DNA from: an uncultured Selenomonadales bacterium
Lineage (GTDB): Bacteria; Bacillota; Negativicutes; Selenomonadales; Selenomonadaceae
Length of the DNA stretch: 34,339 bases
Reading direction: 5' to 3'
Assembly (NCBI GenBank): GCA_937877545.1
Contig: CALFJE010000010.1
Location: forward strand, 1-34,339
Each line of letters opens with the position of its first letter. Within the stretch, counting starts at the first letter, position 1. This document shows positions 15,499-23,482 of this stretch, one piece after another. The position numbers and the translations under genes were made by a program. Under the pieces are notes generated by a model that made no database searches, had not been told where the DNA came from, and saw nothing but the letters and a program-made list of their open reading frames with translations.

Positions 15499-15722
15499 CC
15501 CCCCCTTTTAACTAAAGCGTGGTTTCGCGGAAAAATATTTTTAAACTACTTTCTTTCAGTGGCGAAAGAAAGTAGCAAAGAAAGCCACCACTGCGCGTGG
15601 TGCGGATACTAATCGCCGTTCCAACGTCCGCGCAACCCGAAGCCGCTTGTGCCGCTATGAAACCTTCCAGGTTTCAAGTCGCGGCGAGCCGCCATCCTTG
15701 GCGGCTCTAAATTCGCGGCGGA
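15499..15722 (+). repeat. Hairpin-rich gap between khpA and ylqD (possible dispersed repeat element)
   Basis: The roughly 310-base gap has no convincing gene. After a C7 run (15499-15505) come four hairpins: a perfect 12-bp stem CTACTTTCTTTC/GAAAGAAAGTAG (15546-15575), CACCAC/GTGGTG (15586-15602), TGAAACC/GGTTTCA (15658-15676) and GAGCCGCC/GGCGGCTC (15686-15707). The CTTTCTTT/AAAGAAAG palindrome with flanking CAAAGAAAGCCACC resembles dispersed intergenic elements in other bacteria. A minus-strand open frame here looks spurious. Confidence 0.55.
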
Positions 15723-15752
15723 TTTTCACCTAAATTTTAAGGAGGATTTATT

Positions 15753-16148
15753 ATGAACAGCATCAAAATGACGGTACCGGTCACGGTCAAAGCGAAATTC
15801 ACGGAGAAATTGAAAGCACGCCTCATCGACGAGGCTGTACGCGTCGGCGAACAAATGGAGCTTGAACTCAAGCAGATTAACCTCGACATGCAACGCGAAC
15901 TCGACAAAAATCCGCAGCACGAGGCGCAAATCCGTAACTTCTTCAGTAACGAAATGGCTCCGCGTCAAGGGCGGCTCGACGAGGCAAAGCGTCGCAAGGA
16001 AACCTTTGAAAAATTGGCTTTGGGCGCGGAGATTATTCAGGGTACCGCCGAGCGTCAAGTTGAACTTAAAGTCGGCGACAATCTGCGCGAGGCTATGAAC
16101 GTGGAGATTCTGGTCGAAGATGACAAAATCATTGCAATCCGCGGCTGA
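15753..16148 (+). CDS. ylqD: YlqD-family protein
   Basis: A 131-residue protein with an N-terminal strand (KMTVPVTVKAKFTEKL), a central helical, probably coiled-coil region rich in Glu/Gln (EQMELELKQINLDMQRELDKN to RRKETFEKLA) and a C-terminal small beta domain (GDNLREAMNVEILVEDDKIIAI). Length, composition and position between khpA and rimM match YlqD of Firmicutes; function unknown. ATG 15753 follows AAGGAGGA. The end overlaps the start of rimM by 29 bases, implying coupling. Confidence 0.8.
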   Translation: MNSIKMTVPVTVKAKFTEKLKARLIDEAVRVGEQMELELKQINLDMQRELDKNPQHEAQIRNFFSNEMAPRQGRLDEAKRRKETFEKLALGAEIIQGTAERQVELKVGDNLREAMNVEILVEDDKIIAIRG

Positions 16149-16611
16149 GATAATCGTCGGGAAAGTCGGAGCGGCTCGCGGACTCGACGGCACGCTGAGG
16201 ATAATTCCGCTGACGGACTTCGCGGGGCGTTTCGACGACTTGACACAAATCACGGTCGGCGGCAAGCTCCTGCAGGTCGAGGCGGTTAAGCATATCGGCG
16301 GGCAACTCTTTATGAAGTTCGCGGGCGTCGACAGTCGCGAATCTGCGCGGAGTCTGACGAATCAATTCTTGACGGTTGACAGGAAGGACGCCGCGCCCCT
16401 CGCCGACGGGGAATTTTACACGTTCGACATTATCGGCTGTGAAGTCTTCGACGGCGATAAAAGGCTCGGCACCGTCACCAACGTCCTAAAGACCGGCAGC
16501 AATGACGTGTTCGAGGTCGACGGCAAAGACCTTATCCCCGCGCTGAAGTCCGTCGTCCGCGCCATTGACATCGCCGCCAAAAAGATTTCGATTGATACCC
16601 ATGCTTATTGA
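16120..16611 (+). CDS. rimM: Ribosome maturation factor RimM
   Basis: A 163-residue RimM: EIIVGKVGAARGLDGTLRIIPLTDF is the first beta-barrel, and GEFYTFDIIGCEVFDGDKRLGTV with VFEVDGKDLIPAL is the PRC-barrel. It assists maturation of the 30S head together with S19. ATG 16120 lies inside ylqD; TTG 16132 is a possible later start. The stop overlaps trmD by 11 bases. Confidence 0.93.
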   Translation: MTKSLQSAAEIIVGKVGAARGLDGTLRIIPLTDFAGRFDDLTQITVGGKLLQVEAVKHIGGQLFMKFAGVDSRESARSLTNQFLTVDRKDAAPLADGEFYTFDIIGCEVFDGDKRLGTVTNVLKTGSNDVFEVDGKDLIPALKSVVRAIDIAAKKISIDTHAY

Positions 16612-17284
16612 CATCATTACGCTGTTTCCCGAAATGTTTGCGGGCGTCTTCGGCGAAAGCATTATCAAACGCGCCGTCGATAACAATATCCTGACGCTCC
16701 GCTTTACTCAACTGCGCGACTTCGCCCTCGATAAGCACAAGCACGTTGACGATTCGCCGTTCGGAGGCGGCGCGGGTATGGTGCTCAAGCCCGAACCCGT
16801 CTATCGCGCCGTTCGCAACGTCCTCGCCAAATCTGACGATAATCTCTCCCGCAAGGTGATTATCCCCGACCCCGGCGGCGCAGTCTTCACGCAGGCTAAG
16901 GCTAAGGAACTCGCCGCGCTCGACCAAATTATTTTCGTTTGCGGACACTATGAGGGCTTCGACGCCCGCATTTACGACCTCGCCGATGATTTAATTTCTA
17001 TCGGCGACTATGTGTTGACGGGCGGCGAACTCCCTACTATGGTTATCGTCGACGCCGTGGCGCGTATGTTGCCCAACGTCTTGGGTTCGGCGGAGTCCGC
17101 GCAGACCGATTCGTTCTTCGACGGTATGCTCGGCTTCCCGCAATACACCCGCCCCCGCGACTTCGAGGGCAAGCTCGTCCCCGACGTTCTGCTTTCGGGC
17201 AACCACGCCGAAATTAAAAAGTGGCGCACCGCTCAAGCATTGACCTTAACGCGCAACAGGAGACCGGATTTGATTAGGAATTAG
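16601..17284 (+). CDS. trmD: tRNA (guanine-N1)-methyltransferase TrmD
   Basis: A 227-residue SPOUT methyltransferase that methylates G37 of tRNAs. Diagnostic segments: IDIITLFPEMF at the start, DDSPFGGGAGMVLKPEP, GHYEGFDARI and GDYVLTGGELP at the trefoil knot, and DSFFDGMLGFPQYTRP. ATG 16601 gives the family N-terminus and overlaps rimM. The stop codon TAG is part of a run of 7-base repeats that continues into the next gene's leader. Confidence 0.96.
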   Translation: MLIDIITLFPEMFAGVFGESIIKRAVDNNILTLRFTQLRDFALDKHKHVDDSPFGGGAGMVLKPEPVYRAVRNVLAKSDDNLSRKVIIPDPGGAVFTQAKAKELAALDQIIFVCGHYEGFDARIYDLADDLISIGDYVLTGGELPTMVIVDAVARMLPNVLGSAESAQTDSFFDGMLGFPQYTRPRDFEGKLVPDVLLSGNHAEIKKWRTAQALTLTRNRRPDLIRN

Positions 17285-17307
17285 GAAGTAGGGATTAGGA
17301 AGTAGGA
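17273..17307 (+). repeat. Five-unit 7-bp tandem repeat at the trmD stop and next leader
   Basis: ATTAGGA, ATTAGGA, AGTAGGG, ATTAGGA, AGTAGGA, directly followed by the ATG at 17308. It contains the trmD stop codon and supplies the only Shine-Dalgarno-like sequence (TAGGA) for the following gene. Confidence 0.85.
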
Positions 17308-18348
17308 ATGAATGACACCAAAAAAATTGCGGCGGCGGCAGCCGTCGTTTTGATTGTATTGACAGCCCTGGGCGTCGGCATTTACCAAAACATGCAAGTG
17401 CTTGCCGCCCGCCCCGGCACCGCCACTCAAGAGGCTCGCAAGGCTCTGGACGCTCACGACCTCGACGCCTTCCAAAAATACGTCGACACCGATAAGCTCC
17501 TCGAACAAGCCGCCGAACAAATCTTGACCGAGCAGATTAACTCCGCGCTCACGCCCGCCGCCTATTCCACCGGCGACATTCAAGAACGCTACGAAAATCA
17601 GCTCAAGCCCGACTTTATCAAATCTGCGCGGGCGGCTCTGGAAGAGTACATCACGACCGGCACCGTAACTTTCCCCGCCACGCTCACCGAGGCGCAACGC
17701 TTCCTTAAAAAATCGGGCGTCGCCTCCTGCGAAATCAAAAGCGTTTCCAAGCCGCATTTGGAGGGGCACGTAAAATATTCGACGGTTATTTTCTACAATC
17801 CGCAAATGAAGTTCGGCTTTGAGCTTGAGTTGGAGCTGACGGAATCGGAGGAAACGGGCTGGCGCATCACCAATGCCAAGGGCTTCGACGATTATTATAA
17901 CGGCTATCGGCGGGCGTTGCGTCACAAGCTCGATTCGCTCAATATCCCGCTCGTCCGCCAAATCGATGAAACTTTCCACGTCAAGGGCTTCACGGTCGAA
18001 AGCGCGGGCGGCGACGAATACGGCTTTTCGCAAGACCTCACTATCGGCATAAAGGCGGACGTCAAGACCGATAAGCCGCTCGATAAGGTCGTCGGCACCG
18101 TCACGCTCGTCGGCAAGGATAAGCGCGAAAGCGTTGCCCCCTTTACTATCGACATGACCGACGCCGCGCAGGGCGTGCAGACTTTCAACGTCTCAAAGAC
18201 GCTCAACCCCTTTATCAAGGCTGACGCCGACGCCATGAAACACGGCTTCCGCAAAAAGGATATGCACATCGAGGTTACCGAGGTTCACTTCGCCGACGGA
18301 AACGTTATCAAGCTCCTTGACGAACTGCCCGACGACCTCAAGGAATAA
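17308..18348 (+). CDS. Membrane-anchored DUF2939-like protein
   Basis: The 346-residue protein has an N-terminal membrane anchor (about residues 7-30, IAAAAAVVLIVLTALGVGIY) and an extracytoplasmic domain resembling DUF2939: TATQEARKALDAHDLDAFQKYVDTDKLL. A beta-rich C-terminal part carries LTESEETGWRITNAKGFDDYY and a final domain (LDKVVGTVTLVGKD... FTIDMTD). Function unknown; probably an envelope protein. It follows trmD by 23 bases across a 7-bp repeat and ends at a terminator. Confidence 0.6.
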   Translation: MNDTKKIAAAAAVVLIVLTALGVGIYQNMQVLAARPGTATQEARKALDAHDLDAFQKYVDTDKLLEQAAEQILTEQINSALTPAAYSTGDIQERYENQLKPDFIKSARAALEEYITTGTVTFPATLTEAQRFLKKSGVASCEIKSVSKPHLEGHVKYSTVIFYNPQMKFGFELELELTESEETGWRITNAKGFDDYYNGYRRALRHKLDSLNIPLVRQIDETFHVKGFTVESAGGDEYGFSQDLTIGIKADVKTDKPLDKVVGTVTLVGKDKRESVAPFTIDMTDAAQGVQTFNVSKTLNPFIKADADAMKHGFRKKDMHIEVTEVHFADGNVIKLLDELPDDLKE

Positions 18349-18353
18349 TCGCG

Positions 18354-18382
18354 TTGAAAAAACATAATGCCTGTAATATAAT
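18354..18382 (+). promoter_or_regulatory. Near-consensus promoter for the first TagF-like gene
   Basis: TTGAAA (18354-18359), 17 bases, TATAAT (18377-18382). The -10 runs into the left arm of the terminator hairpin (18380-18404), so the terminator of the previous gene and this promoter overlap. Confidence 0.75.
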
Positions 18383-18410
18383 TCGCCACGATTTACGGCG
18401 AATTTTTTTT
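18380..18410 (+). terminator. Terminator overlapping the promoter
   Basis: AATTCGCC (18380-18387), nine-base loop, GGCGAATT (18397-18404), T-run to 18410. It should end transcripts of the DUF2939-like gene. The next gene's GGAGGT follows at 18417. Confidence 0.8.
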
Positions 18411-18428
18411 ACGTTTGGAGGTGTCGAC

Positions 18429-20825
18429 TTGCCGAAATTAGATGTCGTACTCGTGGTGCTCAATGTTGCCCGCTTTAAAGAAGCGTTGCGGAGCTTGAAC
18501 GTGAACAACGCGAACCTCGCGGCGATTGTGGCAGACGGCGGCAACGGCAGTACCATGACCTTGGGCGGCAGGGAAGTCCCGATTCTGTCCTTCGCGAAGA
18601 TTAAAATCCTTTTGGACGCGGGCGACAATTTTGTTTGGCTGATAAACGGCTTTGACAGCAACGTCGGCGATATTTGGAAGGCAAAAAAGTTTCTGATGGA
18701 CGGCGGCGTCCCCGAAGACAATATCGTCAACTTTGAAATTCTGCCGCACCTGTCGAACGCCTGGCTTGCCAATCTGCGCTACGTCGAGGCTAACGGCGCG
18801 GACATTTTCGCCACGGGCATCAGTTACGCCGAGGTCGGGCTTGACTGGCGGTATATCCCCCACGCCGCCGGCAGAGCCGTCAATCTTGCCTGTTCCAATC
18901 AGGATTTGCGCCAAGGCTACCTCACGGCTAAGCACGTCTTTGAACACGTCGCGCCCGGCACGATTAAGTTTGTCCTTATCGGCTTGACGCCCTACTCCTT
19001 CCGCTACGACAACGCCGAGGCTTTTTCCGTCTGTTCGCGCAATCTGCAATACATGCTTGCCTTGGACGCGCCACCCGTCACCTTGCAAGATAAGCTTTTG
19101 GACTTTCTGGTCAGCGAATCCGTTAAGGCGAAGTTCCTTGCCGCCGCGCAAATCGATTTGAATCTCGACGGCTTAAAGAATGTCACCCATAAAGTAATGC
19201 CTGCGCAGGCTTTGCTTAATTGGGAGGGCGAGCTGAACAATCTGATTAAGAAGCCGCGCCCGCAAGTTGCCGAGCAGAATTTTCAAATCCTGCATGAATA
19301 CATCGACCTATGCCGCGATAACGGAGCGCAACCCGTCGGCGTGATTCTGCCCTTCGCGCCGATTATCCGCAAGCACTACGACGAGCAACTTTTGAGCAAT
19401 TTCCGCGAGGCACTGCGCCAACTTGACTTCCCTTGCATTGACCTGTTCGACTTGGAGCTTGAGTATGATTGCTTTTACAACACGGCGCATTTGAACTTGC
19501 AAGGCGCGGCGTCGGCGAGTACCGTTTTGGGCTTGCGGCTCTACGGCGAGGGCATTATCCGCACCGAAGACTTTTGCGATATGCGCTACAGCTACTTTGA
19601 GACGCTTGCCGAGCTGTTGTCCAAGGAAAATTACAACGGGCTTTTGGAGCAGGTGTTGGAGCTTTCGGCGGAGCGGCTCAGGCGCAAGGATAAGATTAAG
19701 GTCGGGTTTGTGCTTCACGATTCGGCGATATGGTGCGGCGACGATTTGTATAATCGCCTTGCCGCAGATAAGCGTTTCGAGCCGACGATTTTTCTTTGCC
19801 TGCGCACCGACAGCCTAAACGACGAGCTGATTGTCAAGGACTTCCGCAACGGGGCTAAGCAATTCGGCTCTCGCGGTCTGAACGTCACGCCGTTGCCCGA
19901 AAGGAATTCCCAAATTCCCGACCAGGACGTCCTTATCTATCTGACGCCCTACCTTGAGATTTTGCCCGACGCCTTCCGTTTGGAGAATGTTTCTGCGCGG
20001 ACGCTGTTGTACTATATCCCCTACGGCTTCAACAACACCACGTTTAATATCTGCAACGAGCCGGTCTTTCACGTTTGCCGCCGCCTTTTCTTCGATTCGC
20101 AGTACCACATCAACTTGTTTGAGCAGGAGTGCAGTACGGGCATGTCACGCGGCGTTTACAGCGGCTATCCCAAGCTTGACTTCTTCTTTAAAAGCCGCGC
20201 AGATTCAAACTTTACGTGGAAGACGACGCGCCATGACGCCAAGAAAATCATTTGGGCACCGCACTGGTCGATTGACAACGGCATTTTTTATTCCACCTTC
20301 CAATGGAATTATCGCTTCATGTACGACTTTGCGCGAATGCACCCCGAAATTTCTTGGGTAGTCAAGCCGCATCCGAACTTGTTATTTTCGGCGGTTACGT
20401 CGGGGCTTTTCCCCTCCGAGGACGCTTTCCGCGACTATCTGGACGCTTGGGACGCCTTGCCCAACGCGCAAGTCATCACCGGCGGCTACTACCAGGAGAT
20501 TTTCGCTACCTCCGACGGCTTGATTCACGACAGCGCATCTTTTATCGCCGAATATCAATTCACGCACAAGCCCATGATTTTCCTCCGCCGCGACACGCAA
20601 GCCTTCAATGACCTGGGCGCGGCGATTCTGAACGTCTCCTATCTTGTCGACGGCAGCGACTTGCGCAGGATTGCCGAGCTTATGCAGGCGATTTTCATCG
20701 AGGGCAACGACCCCATGTTTGAGGAGCGTTTGAATTTCTTCGACGCCCATTTGAACTACTTCAAGCATAACGGCATGACGGCGGGCGAATTCATTTACAA
20801 AACCCTCGCCGACGACTTGACTTGA
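18429..20825 (+). CDS. SGNH-like / TagF-like glycerophosphotransferase fusion, copy 1
   Basis: A 798-residue protein in three parts. Residues about 1-110 form a Rossmann-like unit (DVVLVVLNVARFKEALRSL, VWLINGFDSNVGDIWKAKKF). About 110-400 resembles an SGNH-type hydrolase/acyltransferase: FATGISYAEVG as first block and YNTAHLNLQGAAS as the late His block. About 430-790 is a TagF-type CDP-glycerol/poly-alditol-phosphate transferase domain: APHWSIDN, WVVKPHPNLLFSAV, TSDGLIHDSASFIAEY. It probably transfers an alditol phosphate, or a similar group, to a surface polymer and may also acylate it (inference). TTG 18429 is the start: GGAGGT lies six bases upstream and the upstream frame is terminator sequence. 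It is followed 18 bases later by a close paralogue. Confidence 0.7.
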   Translation: MPKLDVVLVVLNVARFKEALRSLNVNNANLAAIVADGGNGSTMTLGGREVPILSFAKIKILLDAGDNFVWLINGFDSNVGDIWKAKKFLMDGGVPEDNIVNFEILPHLSNAWLANLRYVEANGADIFATGISYAEVGLDWRYIPHAAGRAVNLACSNQDLRQGYLTAKHVFEHVAPGTIKFVLIGLTPYSFRYDNAEAFSVCSRNLQYMLALDAPPVTLQDKLLDFLVSESVKAKFLAAAQIDLNLDGLKNVTHKVMPAQALLNWEGELNNLIKKPRPQVAEQNFQILHEYIDLCRDNGAQPVGVILPFAPIIRKHYDEQLLSNFREALRQLDFPCIDLFDLELEYDCFYNTAHLNLQGAASASTVLGLRLYGEGIIRTEDFCDMRYSYFETLAELLSKENYNGLLEQVLELSAERLRRKDKIKVGFVLHDSAIWCGDDLYNRLAADKRFEPTIFLCLRTDSLNDELIVKDFRNGAKQFGSRGLNVTPLPERNSQIPDQDVLIYLTPYLEILPDAFRLENVSARTLLYYIPYGFNNTTFNICNEPVFHVCRRLFFDSQYHINLFEQECSTGMSRGVYSGYPKLDFFFKSRADSNFTWKTTRHDAKKIIWAPHWSIDNGIFYSTFQWNYRFMYDFARMHPEISWVVKPHPNLLFSAVTSGLFPSEDAFRDYLDAWDALPNAQVITGGYYQEIFATSDGLIHDSASFIAEYQFTHKPMIFLRRDTQAFNDLGAAILNVSYLVDGSDLRRIAELMQAIFIEGNDPMFEERLNFFDAHLNYFKHNGMTAGEFIYKTLADDLT

Positions 20826-20843
20826 ACTTTTGGAGGTATCGCC

Positions 20844-23243
20844 TTGGAAAAAAATACGGTCGTGCTTGTCGTCCTCAACAGGAACGCCCTCGGACAAGCA
20901 CTGCAAAGTTTGAACTTAGCCAAAGTGAATCTCGTCGCGATTGTGGCAGACGGCGGCGACGGCAGAGCGATTAGCTTGGGCAATAAGATTGTCCCGCTTT
21001 TCCCGTTTGCGGCTATTCAAACCCTTTTGGACGCGGGCAAGAATTTTCTCTGGCTGATAAGCGGCTCCTTAAACGGCGTCGGCGACCTGTGGAAGGTTAA
21101 AAAATTCCTGAAGAATCGCGGCATCCCCGAAGACAATATCGTCAACTTTGAAATTCTGCCGCACCTGTCGAACGCGTGGCTTGCCAATCTGCGCTACATT
21201 GAGACTAACGGCGCGGACTTTTTCGCCACGGGCATCAGCTACGCCGAGGTCGGGCTTGACTTCAAATATATTGCGCCCGCTCACAGCATAGGCGTCAATC
21301 TTGCCGGCTCCAATCAGGATTTGCGCCAAGGCTACCTCACGGCTAAGCACGTCTTTGAGCGCGTCGCGCCCGGCACGATTAAGTTCGTCCTAATCGGCTT
21401 GACGCCCTACTCCTTCCGCTACTCCAACGCCGAGGCTTTTTCGGTCTGTTCGCGCAACCTGCAATACATGCTTGCCCTGGACGAGCCGCCCGTCACCTTG
21501 CAAGATAAGCTTTTGAACTTTCTGGTCAGCGACGCCGTTAAGACGCATTTCCTCGCCGCCGGGCAAGCCGATTTGAATTTCGACGCCGTTAAAGCCGCGA
21601 ACAATGTCGCATTACCCGCCAAGGCTCTGATTGATTGGGAAGCCGAATTGGACAACCTCACAAAAAAATTGCGCCCTCAAGTCATCGAGCGGAATTTTCA
21701 AATCCTCAAGGACTACATTAAACTTTGCCGCGATAACGGGGCGCAACCCGTCGGTGTCGTCTTACCATTTGCGCCCGCCATGTATGACAATTACAGCGCG
21801 GAGCTTTTGACACTTTTCCGTTTGGCACTTCGTCAGTTGGAATTCCCCTGCATTGACTTGTTCGATTTGAAACTCGGCTACGATTGCTTTTATAACATGG
21901 CGCATTTAAATCTGCGCGGGGCGGCTTTTGCGAGCAGTTTGCTTAGCTTGCGGCTCTATGGCGCAGGGCTCCTCTCGCCGGAGCATTTCTGCGGCATGAA
22001 CTACGCCTGGTTTGATATGCTGGCGAATTTCTTGGCTAAAGATGATTACAACCGGTTTATAGAGCGCGTTTTTACGGCGTCCGAGCAAGCGATTCGGCGC
22101 AAGGATAAGATTAAGGTCGGCTTTGTGACTCGTGAAGCTGCCGAATGGTGCGGCGATAACTTGTACAATTACTTTGCCAACGATGAGCGTTTCGAGACGA
22201 CGGTTTTTCTCTGCTTGCGTATGGATAAACCTAAAGATGAACTTGTGCGAAAAGATTTTGCTCGCGGCGTGGAGCAATTCAAGACTCGCGGGCTGAACGT
22301 CATGCCGCTCGCCGAACAAGATTCGCCCGTTCCCGACCAGGACGTCTTGATTCTTCTGACGCCCTACTTTCACGTTCTGCCGAATGCTTTTCGCTTGAAC
22401 AACCTCACCGCCCGGACATTGCTGTACCATATTCCTTACGGCTTTAGCGTATCTAAGTGGGATATATACAATACCCCCGTTTTTCACGTTTGCCGAAAAT
22501 TTTTCGCCGACACGCAGTATTATATCAATGTTTTGGAACGCAAATGTCGCACGGGCATGCCTCGCGGCGTATTCGGCGGCTATCCCAAATTGGATAGTTT
22601 TTTCAAGCCCGATATGCATTTCAAGTTTGATTGGAAGATGGCGCGCCCCGATGCCAAGAAGATTATCTACGCGCCGCACTGGTCAATTAAAAGTGGCATC
22701 AAATATGCAACCTTCCAATGGAATTACCGTTTCATGTACGACTTTGCGAAGGCGCACCCCGAAATTTCTTGGGTAGTCAAGCCTCATCCCAATCTGTTGT
22801 TTTCGGCGGTTGAGTCGGGACTTTTCCCCTCCACCGAAGCCTTCGAGGAGTATCTGCAAGCCTGGAACGATTTGCCCAACGCGCAGGTTTACACGGGAGC
22901 TTATTATCAGGCGTTGTTCGCCACCTCCGACGGCATGATTCACGACAGCGGCTCCTTTATTATCGAGTATCAGTATGTGAATAAGCCCATGATTTTCCTC
23001 CGCCGCGATACTCAAGAATTCAACGACTTGGGCGCGGCTATTCTGAACGTCTCCTATCTTGTCGACGGGAAAGATTTGCAAGGCATTGCCGAGCTCATGA
23101 AGTCGATTTTCTTAATGGGTAATGACCCGAAGCGCGACGAGCGACAAAAATTCTTCGACGAGCATTTGAACTATTTTAAGCATAACGGCATGACGGCAAG
23201 CGAATTTATCTACAGGAACATCGCTCAAGAATTGGACAGCTAA
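20844..23243 (+). CDS. SGNH-like / TagF-like glycerophosphotransferase fusion, copy 2
   Basis: The 799-residue paralogue of the preceding gene has the same three-part layout: VLVVLNRNALGQALQSL, FATGISYAEVGLDFKYI, YNMAHLNLRGAA, APHWSIKSG, WVVKPHPNLLFSAV and TSDGMIHDSGSFIIEY. Identity with copy 1 is very uneven. The stretch from PEDNIVNFEILPHLSNAWLA through GLTPYSFRY is almost unchanged at DNA level, while the middle differs much more, suggesting tandem duplication with gene conversion. Start TTG 20844 follows TTTTGGAGGT. The pair is probably co-transcribed; the two may differ in donor or acceptor. Function as for copy 1, by family only. Confidence 0.7.
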   Translation: MEKNTVVLVVLNRNALGQALQSLNLAKVNLVAIVADGGDGRAISLGNKIVPLFPFAAIQTLLDAGKNFLWLISGSLNGVGDLWKVKKFLKNRGIPEDNIVNFEILPHLSNAWLANLRYIETNGADFFATGISYAEVGLDFKYIAPAHSIGVNLAGSNQDLRQGYLTAKHVFERVAPGTIKFVLIGLTPYSFRYSNAEAFSVCSRNLQYMLALDEPPVTLQDKLLNFLVSDAVKTHFLAAGQADLNFDAVKAANNVALPAKALIDWEAELDNLTKKLRPQVIERNFQILKDYIKLCRDNGAQPVGVVLPFAPAMYDNYSAELLTLFRLALRQLEFPCIDLFDLKLGYDCFYNMAHLNLRGAAFASSLLSLRLYGAGLLSPEHFCGMNYAWFDMLANFLAKDDYNRFIERVFTASEQAIRRKDKIKVGFVTREAAEWCGDNLYNYFANDERFETTVFLCLRMDKPKDELVRKDFARGVEQFKTRGLNVMPLAEQDSPVPDQDVLILLTPYFHVLPNAFRLNNLTARTLLYHIPYGFSVSKWDIYNTPVFHVCRKFFADTQYYINVLERKCRTGMPRGVFGGYPKLDSFFKPDMHFKFDWKMARPDAKKIIYAPHWSIKSGIKYATFQWNYRFMYDFAKAHPEISWVVKPHPNLLFSAVESGLFPSTEAFEEYLQAWNDLPNAQVYTGAYYQALFATSDGMIHDSGSFIIEYQYVNKPMIFLRRDTQEFNDLGAAILNVSYLVDGKDLQGIAELMKSIFLMGNDPKRDERQKFFDEHLNYFKHNGMTASEFIYRNIAQELDS

Positions 23244-23248
23244 GCTAT

Positions 23249-23468
23249 GAGCCGCACGTTGATGAAGTCATGAAAAACAAGTGTGAGCCCGTTCATTCAA
23301 TCGAGCCGCAACCGGTCATGGCGGCTTATCAGGCTAAAGCGGACGGCGTTGACTGCGTGATTATCGACAGGGCGACGACTTTGAGTCCGCGCAGAATGAG
23401 TACTTCGCCCCGTATGCCAATCTTGAAATGGCGGAGCCTCTTGACTTGCAACGCGTCGAGCCGAGATA
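23249..23468 (+). pseudogene. Probable remnant of a gene C-terminus between two glycosyltransferase genes
   Basis: Between the previous stop and the TagF-like start lies protein-like sequence in two frames. One reads EPHVDEVMKNKCEPVHSIEP and continues QPVMAAYQAKADGVDCVI; the next frame carries on DYRQGDDFESAQNEYFAPYA and NLEMAEPLDLQRVEPR with a stop at 23465-23467. Joined by one frameshift near 23355, they look like the tail of a deleted gene. I do not recognise the family. Confidence 0.4.
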
Positions 23469-23482
23469 ATGGAGATGGTCTT

